Below, one piece after another: positions 1-10,028 of a stretch of 64,000 nucleotides of DNA. Under the pieces are notes generated by a model. It saw only the letters and a list, made by a program, of their open reading frames with translations. It was not told the DNA's origin and made no database searches. How positions within the stretch are numbered: position 1 is the stretch's first letter; every line of letters starts with the position of its first letter. The position numbers and the translations under genes are program-made. The DNA comes from Nostocales cyanobacterium HT-58-2 (GTDB taxonomy: Bacteria > Cyanobacteriota > Cyanobacteriia > Cyanobacteriales > Nostocaceae). Location of the stretch: the NCBI GenBank assembly GCA_002163975.1, contig CP019636.1:7629501-7693500 (forward strand), given 5' to 3'.

Positions 1-1873
1 CCATCAGTTTATCGCTAGTCACCAGACCACTGACAGCAATAATTTTGACAAGTGAATTCATTTTTTGCAATGTACGAATGGTGACTGCACCGTTCATCAA
101 CGGCATCATCATGTCTACCAACACCACGCTAATTTCATCTTTATACTGAGCATACACCGCGAGCGCCTCAATTCCATCAGAGGCTGTCAGCACCTTGTAG
201 TTGTAACTTTCCAATAAGATTTTGGTGGTCTCCAGAATTTCGGCTTCGTCGTCCACAATGAGAACCAATTCTCCATTTCCTTTTGGCAATTCAAGGTTTT
301 CTGCTAGCGACGTTGCCGTTGCCTCCACTGCTGGCAAAAACACTTTAAATTCAGTTCCTTTTCCAACCTTGCTGCACACATTCACAAAACCACCGTGGCT
401 TTTGATAATACCCCTCACGGTTGAAAGACCCAGCCCTGTCCCTTTGCCAAGCTCTTTCGTGGTGAAAAACGGCTCGAATATTCTATCCACTATTTCTGGC
501 GGCATACCGATTCCCGTATCGGTGACAGTCATCATAATGTAGGGACCAACACTTGCCTCAAGGTTCATGCGGGCATAGTGTTCATCTATGAACACATTTT
601 CGGCAGAGATATTCAAAGTTCCGCCGTTGGGCATGGCATCACGAGCATTAACGACCAAGTTCATGAGCACCTGATGCAAGTGTGTCGCATCTCCAACGAT
701 AGCCCAAAGGTCTGAGTGTATGTTTGTAGAAAATTCAATGGATTTGGGAAACGTCTCTTGGACAATCTGCTTGATTTCTGAGAACAAGTGGTTCACTTGC
801 ACAATTGTGCGCTTGCCTTCAACTCCGCGTGCAAACTGTAGCACTTGCTTGACCAAAGACGCCCCACGTTTAGCGTTAGTTTCTATTGTGTTAAACATCT
901 GCTGACTTCGCTCATCAACACAAGAGAGTTTTATCTGTAACAGTTGTGCGGCTGTCAGTATTGGAGTTAGTGTGTTGTTTAGATCATGTGCAATGCCGCT
1001 AGCAAGTGTGCCAATGCTCTCCAGTCGCTGCGCACGGAGAAACTGCGCTTCGAGTTGTTTCTTCTCTGTAATATCGGTGTTAACGGTAAGGATCGATTTA
1101 GGTTGTCCCTGTTCATCGCACACCAAACTCCAGCGGCTAGCAACAATGATTTCCTTACCTTCTTTGGTGACTTGATATAGCTCACCCTCCCAAGAACCGT
1201 TAAGAGCCAAAGCTTGCTGGACATTTTTGAGTTGAGATAAGGGTTGCTGCAGATACAGAAGCTCATTAGCTTTCTTGCCCATTGCTTCTTGTGCCTTCCA
1301 TCCGTACAAATATTCGGCCCCTTTGTTCCAAAGATAAATTTGGTTATCCAAATCTTGAACAAGAATGGCATCTGTTGTGATATCGAGCAACGCAGCTTGT
1401 TCACGGATTTTCTGTTCTGCTCGTGTGCGTTCAGAGATTTCTTGTTCTAGACGCAGATTTTGCTCTTGGAGTCTTTTCGTCAAGTTATGAAGCCTCAGAT
1501 GGAGTTCGACACGTGCTAAAACTTCTTCGTGCTGAAGCGGTTTGGTGATGTAATCCACTGCACCGAGATTCAAGCCTTTGACCTTATCCACTATTTCGGA
1601 AAGTGCGGTCATGAAAATGATGGGAATTTCTTTTGTTAACTCATTGGCTTTGAGACGACGGCACGTTTCAAAACCATCTATTCCCGGCATGAGTATATCC
1701 AACAAAATCAGATCGGGTGGGGCATATTCTGCTCTGGCGATCGCACTTTCGCCATCTTCAGCAACCAAGACTGTAAATCCTGAATTAGCTAACAAATCAA
1801 ACAATATCTCTAAATTGGTAGGAGTGTCATCGACAATTAGGATGACACCTTTTTTATGAAAATCAATACTCAT
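1..1873 (-). CDS. hybrid sensor histidine kinase/response regulator, C-terminus cut by window edge
   Basis: A soluble phosphorelay protein reading leftward out of the window. Translation from the ATG at 1873 begins MSIDFHKKGVILIVDDTPTN. It shows a receiver domain (VDDTPTN, phospho-acceptor in LILLDILMPG), a short coiled coil, a PAS domain, a HisKA box (SGIAHDLNNTLTPIL), an HATPase (VVNARDAMPNGG, GTGLGLSTVRG) and a second receiver (VLIVDDEAEILETT, VLVDMMMPLMNG) that is not closed at base 1. No membrane segment is visible. The start lies 8 bp after the stop of the upstream kinase, and a GAGG ribosome-binding site overlaps that region, so the two are probably one operon. Order REC-PAS-HisKA-HATPase-REC is typical of cyanobacterial hybrid kinases; the input signal is unknown. 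Confidence 0.9.
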   Translation of the reverse strand, partial: MSIDFHKKGVILIVDDTPTNLEILFDLLANSGFTVLVAEDGESAIARAEYAPPDLILLDILMPGIDGFETCRRLKANELTKEIPIIFMTALSEIVDKVKGLNLGAVDYITKPLQHEEVLARVELHLRLHNLTKRLQEQNLRLEQEISERTRAEQKIREQAALLDITTDAILVQDLDNQIYLWNKGAEYLYGWKAQEAMGKKANELLYLQQPLSQLKNVQQALALNGSWEGELYQVTKEGKEIIVASRWSLVCDEQGQPKSILTVNTDITEKKQLEAQFLRAQRLESIGTLASGIAHDLNNTLTPILTAAQLLQIKLSCVDERSQQMFNTIETNAKRGASLVKQVLQFARGVEGKRTIVQVNHLFSEIKQIVQETFPKSIEFSTNIHSDLWAIVGDATHLHQVLMNLVVNARDAMPNGGTLNISAENVFIDEHYARMNLEASVGPYIMMTVTDTGIGMPPEIVDRIFEPFFTTKELGKGTGLGLSTVRGIIKSHGGFVNVCSKVGKGTEFKVFLPAVEATATSLAENLELPKGNGELVLIVDDEAEILETTKILLESYNYKVLTASDGIEALAVYAQYKDEISVVLVDMMMPLMNGAVTIRTLQKMNSLVKIIAVSGLVTSDKLM

Positions 1874-1881
1874 AAAACCTC

Positions 1882-4800
1882 TTAATATTTTTTGAGAAAC
1901 TCCAGGATTTGTTTCCCTTTAAAACCTTTGGCAAGTTGACGCAAATGGGTGGCAAACGGTACCCATTGTTCATTCAATTCCTGTAATTGTGCAGCTCGTT
2001 CTGTAATGCCTCTCAAGTCGCCCCTCATCGCCAAGTCGAGTAAGACAGCAAGTTCCTCTGCCGGTGGAGCAACAAGTGAGTATTGATTGCGTACAGACAC
2101 GTCAGTACCGTACCCATCAGCGTGAGGAGTGCTCAGTTCTTCTGTGCTTAAGTGCTCCTCATAAACCCATTCCAACCCCAAGTGAACCCGTAATTTTTCT
2201 AAAAGCTCCAATTTTTGGATTGGTTTAGGCAGAAAATCATTGCAACCAACCTCTCGACTTTGCTTGCGATCCCACTCAAACACACTGGCTGAGACGGCAA
2301 TCACGACCACTTTCTTAAAGTCTGGTAACATCCTAAGGCGACGTGTGGCTTCAAAGCCGTCCATCACAGTCATGACTAAGTCCATCAAAATCACATCTGG
2401 CTGCAATTCACGCACTTTGTTAAGAGCGTCTAAGCCATCTGTTGCTTCTGTGACTTCAAAACCTAAAGGTTGTAGTAAATTAACTAAGACGGAACGATTT
2501 GCCCATTGATCGTCTACTACCAAAACTTTCCGTTTAGAGCCTACAAAACTAATAATATTGCCCTCATCGACCCTATTAATATCAGTTTCTGGGGAAACCT
2601 CAGATAAATCCAAATCTAACCAAAAAATGCTTCCTTTTCCTAAAGTACTCTTCACCCTTAGTTCGCCGCCCATCATCTGAACTAATTGACGACTAATTGC
2701 TAATCCCAATCCTGTTCCTTCAGTTTTACGGCTATTCTCACCCACCTGCTGGAATGGCAAAAATATTTCTTTTAAGTCCTCTGGTGCAATGCCAATTCCT
2801 GTATCTTCCACTTGAAATCGAAGTTTTTCCTCTTGATAACCCACTTTAAAGTTTATGCTTCCTTTTTCTGTAAATTTGACTGCATTGCTAAGCAAATTAA
2901 TCAAGACTTGACGCAACCGTTTTTCATCTGCTCGAATGACTTTTGGCAGTGGAGAGAGCGTTTTGTAAATTAACGGAATTCCCTTTTGTTCTGCATGGAT
3001 GCGGCACATTTCAGCAATGCTCTCCAGAAATCCAGGAAACTGAAACTCTTTTGTATAAAGTTCCATTTTCCTAGCTTCAATTTTGGAGAGGTCTAAAATG
3101 TCATTGATTAGTGTTAGTAAATGTTCTCCACAATTATGAATGATATCTATACCATTCTTCTGCTGAACGGTTAAAGTTTTATCTTTCTTAAAGATTTGAG
3201 TATAACCCAAAATACCATTGAGCGGGGTGCGGAGTTCATGACTCATGTTAGCCAGAAATTCGCTCTTGGCACGGTTAGCAGCTTTGGCTATTTCTTCAGC
3301 TCGCTGGCGTTCTCTTCGGGCAGCTTCGCTAACACGAATTTCTTGTTCGAGTTGCAAATTCTTATCCTGTAATTCTAACGTTCGCTCTTTGACTTTCGCT
3401 TCCAGCGTCCGGTTATATTCCTCTAAATCATGATACAGACGTGCATTCTCAATCGATATTGCCGCTTGAGAGGATAAAAGTTGTAAAACTTCCAATCGCT
3501 CCTGTGTAAATGCCCTAGTGGTCAGGTTATTTTCTAAGTAAAGGATGCCAATCAGTTTACCTTGATTAACAATTGGCGTACATAAAATTGACTTTGGTTT
3601 TTTGTTGATAATATAGCTATCTGTTGTAAATGAACCTTCACAGCTAGCATCATTCAGTACAATATTCTCCTGAGTACGTTGCACATAATTGATGACAGAT
3701 ATTGGGATTTGTTCACTAGATTCTACAGGCGTTGATTGTTGCACATTTATGTCATCTTGACTGACATTCTCTGAAGCTTCTATGAATAATTGCCCTGCTT
3801 TTTCTAAAATTAAAAATCCTGTTTCAGCACCAGCATTTTCAATGACAATTTGCATTAATTTAGCTAGGAGCTTGTTCAAAACGATTTCACCAGAAAGGGC
3901 TTGCGATGCTTTCATGACTGCAGCTAGATCCAGAGCTCTGGAACTCGTTGTTGTTGTAGAGCTAATTGTCCGATTCATCTCTAGACCTTTGCTTTCTCGC
4001 ATCGGTATCTGTGAGAAGATTTGAGGATATTTTGCTTCTAAATCTTTGACTTTTGCTGTCGCTCCCCACCGAATATATCCATAGTATGCATCAGTTAGAT
4101 AAGTCTGAGCTACCTTTTCTCTGCCATGCTCAAAATAAAACTTAGCTGCTAGTTCGTTGGCTAACGCTTCTTCTTGGATATATCCTTGCTCCTTAGCTCC
4201 AGCAATGGCTCGGTCATAATATTCCATTGCTTGCCAATATTGACCTAATACCCGCGCTTTCTCTGCTTCTACAAGCTCGTACTTATGCTGAAAGTTCATC
4301 GGCGCATATTCTGCCCATTTAAGCATCTTTTCCTGGTTATTTATTACCCTACTTAAGTGGTGTTTTTGTTGTGAATGTGACGCTGATGGATAGAGCGCTA
4401 GTTGTGCTAAAGAATCATAAAAATGGAACAACGGCACATTGAGCCAGCCTATGACCCCGTCTGAATACTGTTGGGCTTTGGTTGCATATTCCGCCGCTTG
4501 AGAAAATTCACCAAATAGATAACACAGGATTAATTTATTGAGAAATACATAATGCACTAAGGTCCGCTCATTGGCTTGAATATGCAGGGATAATAATTGC
4601 TCTTCATTGTAAGCTTCACCAATTAAACGGTAAGGATTGTTAGTCCGTCCCAGCAAGTTTAAAACTGCCTGATGAAATATTTGATGCCACTTTAAGGCAG
4701 TTTCTTGATTAATTTGAGCGATCGCCTTACTATATCGAGCCATATCTTGTTCCAAGCTTGTTAACTCAGAACCGCTCCAATAGGAATATTGACACTTTTC

Positions 4801-7800
4801 ACTGGCTGAATATCCAGTATGTACTAAATCTCCATATTCTAATCCGCTCGAATAAGCATCTTCTAAAAGTGGTAAAGTTTCTCTTACATGATGTTTCCAA
4901 TGAATGATGAAGGTTGAAACCTTAAATAAGACTTGACTTCTTACCTCATGAGCATCTAATCGGTCTAATAAATCTAAAGCTAATTTTCCAAATCGGTAAC
5001 TCGTTTCAATATCTTGTAACAATCCACTAAAAACCACTCCATAATCGGCAAACCCACTAGCCGATAAAGTTGTATTTCCATATTCAATAGATAAATTGAC
5101 TTGCTGGCAAGCCATCAGGATAAACAGAGCAGGTGCAGATTGATAAGCAGCTGGAACTAAACTTGCTATGAGCCGAAGAGCCGCTAGCTTATTTCTATCT
5201 GTCATGGGCGGCAGATTAATTAAATCTTCTATTTTTTTGCCTGCTAAATTTGCTGTTGTTTCTGCGATCGCTTGCTGAATATCTAATGAAGTTGGTGATT
5301 CAGTGATTTTCACTCCTAGTATTTCCAGAGCTTGCACACCAAGCTTTACCGCTTCGAGTAGTTTTCTTTGTACATCACGAGTTTTGATGAGTATCTCATA
5401 AACTTTTACTTTGTCCAGTTGCGTTTTGGCTTGTTGCAAAACGATCGCAGCCAGTTGCTCCATTTGCTCAAAATCACCACTAAGAAATGCCGCTTCCGCA
5501 GCTTCCTGGTGGAGAGCTAATGTCAGTTCATATTGGTGATGCCAGCTAACTGTTGTTAATAGGCTCAAACCTACTTTGAGATAACGGATCGCAGACTCAT
5601 ACGCTGTTGCTGCTTTTGCTTTTTGACCTGCTATAAGATTGAGTTCAGCTATTTCATATTTTTGAGGCTCTGAGGTCACTAAGTCGATACCGAAATTTAG
5701 TTGATTAACCAAAGCAAAGATATTTTCTTTTCGTTCTTCCGGTGCCGTATTTCGTAGGAGCAATTGACCAATTTTTAGATGAGTTTCTTGTTTTTGCAAA
5801 TCTGGAATGAGAGAATAAGATGCTTGCCGTACGCGGTCATGTGAGAACTTGTATGCAATTGTTTGCTGTCCTTTCTCAGTTACCATATCTTGCTGAGGAC
5901 GACTCACCATAGGAATTTTATAGAACTGGTTCAGAGGCAAAACTAATCCTGCCTGCAAAGATTCCCACAAATCTGCTGCTGTATCTGACCAAGATTTTTC
6001 ATTAACAATACTTAAAACATCTAAAGTAAATGTATCCCCAATACAAGCCGCTAACTTTAAGATATTCTGTGTCATTAATGACAGCTTTTGAATCTGATTA
6101 ACCATTAATTCAACGACATTATCGGTGATATCAATGCCACCAATCAGTTCAATATCCCAATGCCAACAACCTTCACTAAAATGAAATGTCAACAGGTTTT
6201 CCTGGTAGAGGGATTTGAGGAGTTGAGTCAGAAAGAAAGGATTGCCTTGGGTTTTATGAAATACTAACTCAGCCAGCGGTGCTGACTTTTCTTGACTAGT
6301 GCGGAGAGTCTCACTGACTAATTGGTTAACATGAGTGATATGCAAAGGTTGGAGGACAATATTGTTGACAGCTGCACCATGAGATTGAATTTCCTCCAAG
6401 ATCAACATCAAGGGATGAGTTGCACTGACTTCGTTATCTCGATATGCGCCAATTAATAACAGATATTGGCTATCAGGGTCACTCATAACCATCTGAATTA
6501 ACTTCAAGGAAGCCAAATCTGCCCACTGTAAATCATCAAGGAAAAGAACTAGTGGATGTTCAGGTTTACAAAATACATGAATAAATTGTTGAAACACCCT
6601 ATTAAATCGATTTTGGGATTCAGTTGGTCCTAATAAAAGAACTGTTGGCTGAGGACCAATAATGCGCTCAACTTCAGGAATCACATCAATAATGACTTGA
6701 CCGTTGGCGCCTAACGCTTCTAAGAGTTTTGTTTTCCAAAGCGCTATGTTGTCACCACTTTCCATTAAAATCTGCCGCATCAATTCCTGAAAAGCTTGAA
6801 TCAAAGAAGCATAAGGAATATTCCGCTTAAATTGGTCAAACTTACCGGAAATAAAATAACCTTGCTGGCGGACAATAGGTTTATGAACTTCATTGACTAG
6901 GGAAGATTTTCCAATACCTGAGTAACCACTGACTAACATCATCTCGGTTGCCCCAAGGCTCACTCGCTCAAAAGCATCCATGAGTGTAGCAACTTCTTTT
7001 TCACGACCATAAAGTTTTTGTGGAATCAGAAATTGGCTACATAAATCAAGCTGACCGACAATGAAATCTTCAATTTTCCCAGTTGCTTGCAGTTGTCTTA
7101 GACATTCTTCTAAATCGGCTTTCAGTCCCAAGGCACTTTGATATCTCTCTTCAGCAGTCTTGGCTAATAATTTCATCACAATATCAGAAACCGCTTGAGG
7201 AATCTCGTGATTGAGTTCTTTCGGCGCAACTGGTGTTTTAGCAATATGGCAGTGAACTAATTCTAAAGGGTTAGTCGTAGCAAAGGGCAGTTGTCCCGTT
7301 AGCATTTCATAGAAGGTGACGCCTAATGAATAAAAGTCAGTTCGGTAGTCAATTGAGCGGTTCATCCTCCCAGTTTGTTCTGGTGACATATAAGCAAGGG
7401 TGCCTTCCAGCAAATTGGGATTACTAACAGTTTGATTTTCTCTTGACAGGCGTGAAGAAATGCCAAAATCTATAATTTCAACTTGACCAGTCTTAGGGTT
7501 GATGAGAATATTGTCGGGTTTAATATCTTTATGAAGAATATTATTTTGATGTAGCTGAGCCAGAGTTGAAGACAATTGAATAGCAATTTTTAGAAAATTG
7601 TTTAATTCTAAAGTGTGAGTTGTGATATGATCTTTTAGGAATTGTCCCCCAAAATCTGACAAAATAAGCATCAAACCATTTTGATAGCTTTTCAAAGCTA
7701 GGGGCTTAACAATTCCTGCTATCTCCAAGGATTGGAGTATTTGGTATTCATGTCTTAATCGAGTAAGTTCTTCTACAGTGGGATACTCAGCTTTAAGAGT

Positions 7801-7911
7801 TTTAACAATCACCGAGGTTTGCTCTGACTTTCTCGAAGCACGGTAAACGCAGGTAGTGGCACCCTCATAAATCACTTCGATAAGGTCATAATCAGCAATG
7901 GTGATACTCAT
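1882..7911 (-). CDS. HstK-type Ser/Thr kinase - AAA/TPR - GAF - histidine kinase - receiver fusion (2009 aa)
   Basis: A giant cytoplasmic signalling protein. Residues 7-270 form a eukaryotic-like kinase with Lys37 (VIVKTLK), an HKD catalytic loop at 127-129, DFG at 148-150 and SPE near 176. A PknK-like ATPase follows, starting at YGREKE (about 301) with the P-loop GYSGIGKSS near 329. Next come about 800 residues of helical/TPR-like sequence, a GAF domain (about 1330-1490), a coiled coil, HisKA with His1558 in NMSHELRTPL, HATPase (LSNAVKF, DTGIGIAP, GTGLGL) and a receiver with Asp1844. The phospho-acceptor residues are intact in all three modules. A C-terminal tail of about 100 residues has no recognised fold. 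The HstK architecture is known from heterocystous cyanobacteria; the ligand and targets are not evident. It is the first gene of a two-gene operon with the kinase ending at base 1. Confidence 0.93.
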   Translation of the reverse strand: MSITIADYDLIEVIYEGATTCVYRASRKSEQTSVIVKTLKAEYPTVEELTRLRHEYQILQSLEIAGIVKPLALKSYQNGLMLILSDFGGQFLKDHITTHTLELNNFLKIAIQLSSTLAQLHQNNILHKDIKPDNILINPKTGQVEIIDFGISSRLSRENQTVSNPNLLEGTLAYMSPEQTGRMNRSIDYRTDFYSLGVTFYEMLTGQLPFATTNPLELVHCHIAKTPVAPKELNHEIPQAVSDIVMKLLAKTAEERYQSALGLKADLEECLRQLQATGKIEDFIVGQLDLCSQFLIPQKLYGREKEVATLMDAFERVSLGATEMMLVSGYSGIGKSSLVNEVHKPIVRQQGYFISGKFDQFKRNIPYASLIQAFQELMRQILMESGDNIALWKTKLLEALGANGQVIIDVIPEVERIIGPQPTVLLLGPTESQNRFNRVFQQFIHVFCKPEHPLVLFLDDLQWADLASLKLIQMVMSDPDSQYLLLIGAYRDNEVSATHPLMLILEEIQSHGAAVNNIVLQPLHITHVNQLVSETLRTSQEKSAPLAELVFHKTQGNPFFLTQLLKSLYQENLLTFHFSEGCWHWDIELIGGIDITDNVVELMVNQIQKLSLMTQNILKLAACIGDTFTLDVLSIVNEKSWSDTAADLWESLQAGLVLPLNQFYKIPMVSRPQQDMVTEKGQQTIAYKFSHDRVRQASYSLIPDLQKQETHLKIGQLLLRNTAPEERKENIFALVNQLNFGIDLVTSEPQKYEIAELNLIAGQKAKAATAYESAIRYLKVGLSLLTTVSWHHQYELTLALHQEAAEAAFLSGDFEQMEQLAAIVLQQAKTQLDKVKVYEILIKTRDVQRKLLEAVKLGVQALEILGVKITESPTSLDIQQAIAETTANLAGKKIEDLINLPPMTDRNKLAALRLIASLVPAAYQSAPALFILMACQQVNLSIEYGNTTLSASGFADYGVVFSGLLQDIETSYRFGKLALDLLDRLDAHEVRSQVLFKVSTFIIHWKHHVRETLPLLEDAYSSGLEYGDLVHTGYSASEKCQYSYWSGSELTSLEQDMARYSKAIAQINQETALKWHQIFHQAVLNLLGRTNNPYRLIGEAYNEEQLLSLHIQANERTLVHYVFLNKLILCYLFGEFSQAAEYATKAQQYSDGVIGWLNVPLFHFYDSLAQLALYPSASHSQQKHHLSRVINNQEKMLKWAEYAPMNFQHKYELVEAEKARVLGQYWQAMEYYDRAIAGAKEQGYIQEEALANELAAKFYFEHGREKVAQTYLTDAYYGYIRWGATAKVKDLEAKYPQIFSQIPMRESKGLEMNRTISSTTTTSSRALDLAAVMKASQALSGEIVLNKLLAKLMQIVIENAGAETGFLILEKAGQLFIEASENVSQDDINVQQSTPVESSEQIPISVINYVQRTQENIVLNDASCEGSFTTDSYIINKKPKSILCTPIVNQGKLIGILYLENNLTTRAFTQERLEVLQLLSSQAAISIENARLYHDLEEYNRTLEAKVKERTLELQDKNLQLEQEIRVSEAARRERQRAEEIAKAANRAKSEFLANMSHELRTPLNGILGYTQIFKKDKTLTVQQKNGIDIIHNCGEHLLTLINDILDLSKIEARKMELYTKEFQFPGFLESIAEMCRIHAEQKGIPLIYKTLSPLPKVIRADEKRLRQVLINLLSNAVKFTEKGSINFKVGYQEEKLRFQVEDTGIGIAPEDLKEIFLPFQQVGENSRKTEGTGLGLAISRQLVQMMGGELRVKSTLGKGSIFWLDLDLSEVSPETDINRVDEGNIISFVGSKRKVLVVDDQWANRSVLVNLLQPLGFEVTEATDGLDALNKVRELQPDVILMDLVMTVMDGFEATRRLRMLPDFKKVVVIAVSASVFEWDRKQSREVGCNDFLPKPIQKLELLEKLRVHLGLEWVYEEHLSTEELSTPHADGYGTDVSVRNQYSLVAPPAEELAVLLDLAMRGDLRGITERAAQLQELNEQWVPFATHLRQLAKGFKGKQILEFLKKY

Positions 7912-8183
7912 TTGATCTCTTCACTCGTGTGAGGTAAGTAGGCACTAGTCTGATGTCCCCGCATCCATCCTAAGTTATATACCCATTTCGTATCGAGAGC
8001 ATCCTCAATTGTTTACATATGTCTTGGATGTACCACTAAAGTTCATGACAGAAAGTAAAAAAATGTAATTCGATTTTTCGAGAAAAAATTAAATATTATT
8101 TGATAAAATTAAAATCTTTAACTAACATCCAAGGATAAAATCTTAAATAGTCGAGTTTAAAAACATCTGCCCTTTTGACGCGA

Positions 8184-9542
8184 ATGACTGAACCTCGTGA
8201 TGCTGACTCGCCCTCAGCTGATTCTCAACAGTTCAGTGAACCGACTGATAGTGTCACTCCTCGGTCGAGCGATGATTCGTGGACAAATCGCATTGCTGGT
8301 GTCTGGAATAACGCAACAGCACGCTTGATCCAACTCCTACCAACAGAACAAGTGGCACAGACAGTTGTTGGATGGTTTAGCGTTAGTGAAGCTCAGATTG
8401 CAGAGATTTTGGAGACAGTTCGAGCAGAACTGCCAACCACGGAAGCCCTGCTCATTGGTAAGCCTCAAGCCGGCAAAAGTTCAATTGTGCGGGGACTGAC
8501 GGGAGTTTCTGCAGAAATCGTGGGTCAAGGCTTTCGTCCCCACACACAACATACTGAGCGCTATGCCTATCCTTCCAATGATTTACCGTTGCTCATTTTT
8601 ACAGATACAGTCGGGCTGGGAGATGTTAACCAGGACACTCAAGCAATTATTCAGGAATTGGTAGGAGATTTACAACAACAGACTCACCGCGCTAAAATCT
8701 TGATTCTCACCGTCAAAATCAATGATTTTGCCACTGATACACTGCGACAAATCGCTCAGCAATTGCGTCAGAAGTATCCAGACATTCCCTGTCTGTTGGC
8801 GGTGACTTGCTTGCATGAGGTTTATCCTCCTGGTACAGCTGATCATCCGGCATATCCACCAGAGTTTGAGGAGGTGAACCGAGCATTCGCTGCAATAGAG
8901 CAAGATTTTGCAGGAATATGTGATCTGCGCGAAGCGCAGCAGCGAAGCTATCGCTCTGTCCTGATTGACTTCACCCTAGAAGAAGACGGCTACACACCAG
9001 TCTTTTATGGTTTAGAATCACTGAGAGATTCTTTGGCAGAACTGCTTCCAGAAGCCGAAGCCCGAACGATTTATCAGTTATTGGATGAGAAAGCTGGCAA
9101 ACAAATTGGAGACCTCTATCGAGATGTAGGACGCCGTTACATATTGGTCTTTTCCATCATGGCAGCTACGGTTTCAGCTGTACCACTGCCCTTCGCCACC
9201 ATGCCAGCACTTACGGCGTTGCAAGTTTCAATGGTGGGTTTGTTGGGGAAATTATATGGACAGACGCTGACGCCATCGCAAGCAGGAGGTGTTGTCAGTG
9301 CGATCGCCACTGGTTTTTTGGCACGAGCAGTTGGACGTGAGTTGCTCAAATTCATACCAGGTTTCGGCAGTGTGATAGCTGCTTCCTGGGCAGCCGCCTA
9401 CACTTGGTCATTGGGGGAAGCAGCCTGTGTTTACTTTGGTGACTTAATGGGGGGCAAGAAACCAGACCCCCAAAAAATTCAGTCTGTGATGCAAGAAGCG
9501 TTTCAGTCAGCAAAAGAACGCTTCAAGGGAATCCAGCGTTGA
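8184..9542 (+). CDS. Era/dynamin-like GTPase with C-terminal DUF697-type membrane region
   Basis: Predicted GTP-binding protein of about 452 residues. A low-complexity Ser/Asp-rich N-terminus is followed by a G domain with a P-loop (GKPQAGKSS) and a G3 motif (DTVGLGD). The usual NKxD G4 motif is not obvious; TCLHE occupies about that place. The C-terminal third has hydrophobic helices (IMAATVSAVPLPF, GGVVSAIATGFLARAVG, FGSVIAASWAAAYTW), as in DUF697-type GTPases that associate with membranes. I chose the ATG at 8184; a TTG at 8175 in the same frame is possible, and neither has a clear ribosome-binding site. It is divergent from the large kinase operon and convergent with the subtilase. Function unknown; a membrane-remodelling or stress role is inference. 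Confidence 0.8.
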   Translation: MTEPRDADSPSADSQQFSEPTDSVTPRSSDDSWTNRIAGVWNNATARLIQLLPTEQVAQTVVGWFSVSEAQIAEILETVRAELPTTEALLIGKPQAGKSSIVRGLTGVSAEIVGQGFRPHTQHTERYAYPSNDLPLLIFTDTVGLGDVNQDTQAIIQELVGDLQQQTHRAKILILTVKINDFATDTLRQIAQQLRQKYPDIPCLLAVTCLHEVYPPGTADHPAYPPEFEEVNRAFAAIEQDFAGICDLREAQQRSYRSVLIDFTLEEDGYTPVFYGLESLRDSLAELLPEAEARTIYQLLDEKAGKQIGDLYRDVGRRYILVFSIMAATVSAVPLPFATMPALTALQVSMVGLLGKLYGQTLTPSQAGGVVSAIATGFLARAVGRELLKFIPGFGSVIAASWAAAYTWSLGEAACVYFGDLMGGKKPDPQKIQSVMQEAFQSAKERFKGIQR

Positions 9543-9557
9543 GGCAATATCACAATT

Positions 9558-10028
9558 TTATTCCAGCTTTGTCTTCAAGACTTCAGAGACACCTTGTGAT
9601 AACAATATCTGACGCGTCTGCTCCAAATTGTTTGGCTTTGATGATTCAGGCAAAGACTCAGTTGGCAACAGAGTGGAATGAGCTTTTTTACTACGTAAAG
9701 CTTCTGCAAATTGCTGGTAAAGTTGTGGGTTTACAGCAAAGTAAAAAGCGAGTTCTTGTCCGATTTCTTTCAATCGCTTTGGTAATTCTGTTTCTGGAAT
9801 CTGCAACAGTTCAGCAAGACTTGAGCGAAGCCTAGAGTCATCTCGAGACACTGCAACAAAATTAGCTTCAAGTTGATTGTCTAAGAGTTGCTGGTCAAAC
9901 AGATGGGCGAAGGTCTCGAGTCTACCGTTGTCTATGGATGGGTGTTCTTGTAGGGCAAAAGCTGGTGCAATCACTGAGCGACCCACATCATCAGGTAGTG
10001 GAGCCGCAAGGACTTTTTCTGCATTCAC
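9558..10028 (-). pseudogene. displaced C-terminal part of the subtilase (other reading frame)
   Basis: A 156-codon frame opening with GTG at 10028 and overlapping the subtilase stop by 4 bp (GTGA). Read without a start, the frame contains NQFGEGIVNAEKVLAAPLPD, which is the canonical end of an S8 catalytic domain (G-x-G-x-V-N/D-A). So this segment is most simply the rest of the subtilase, separated by a one-base frameshift in the A/T-run region at about 10064-10072. It would add about 150 residues, largely helical and hydrophilic, after the protease domain. Alternatives are translational re-initiation at the GTGA overlap, a programmed frameshift, or a sequencing error. Confidence 0.65.
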
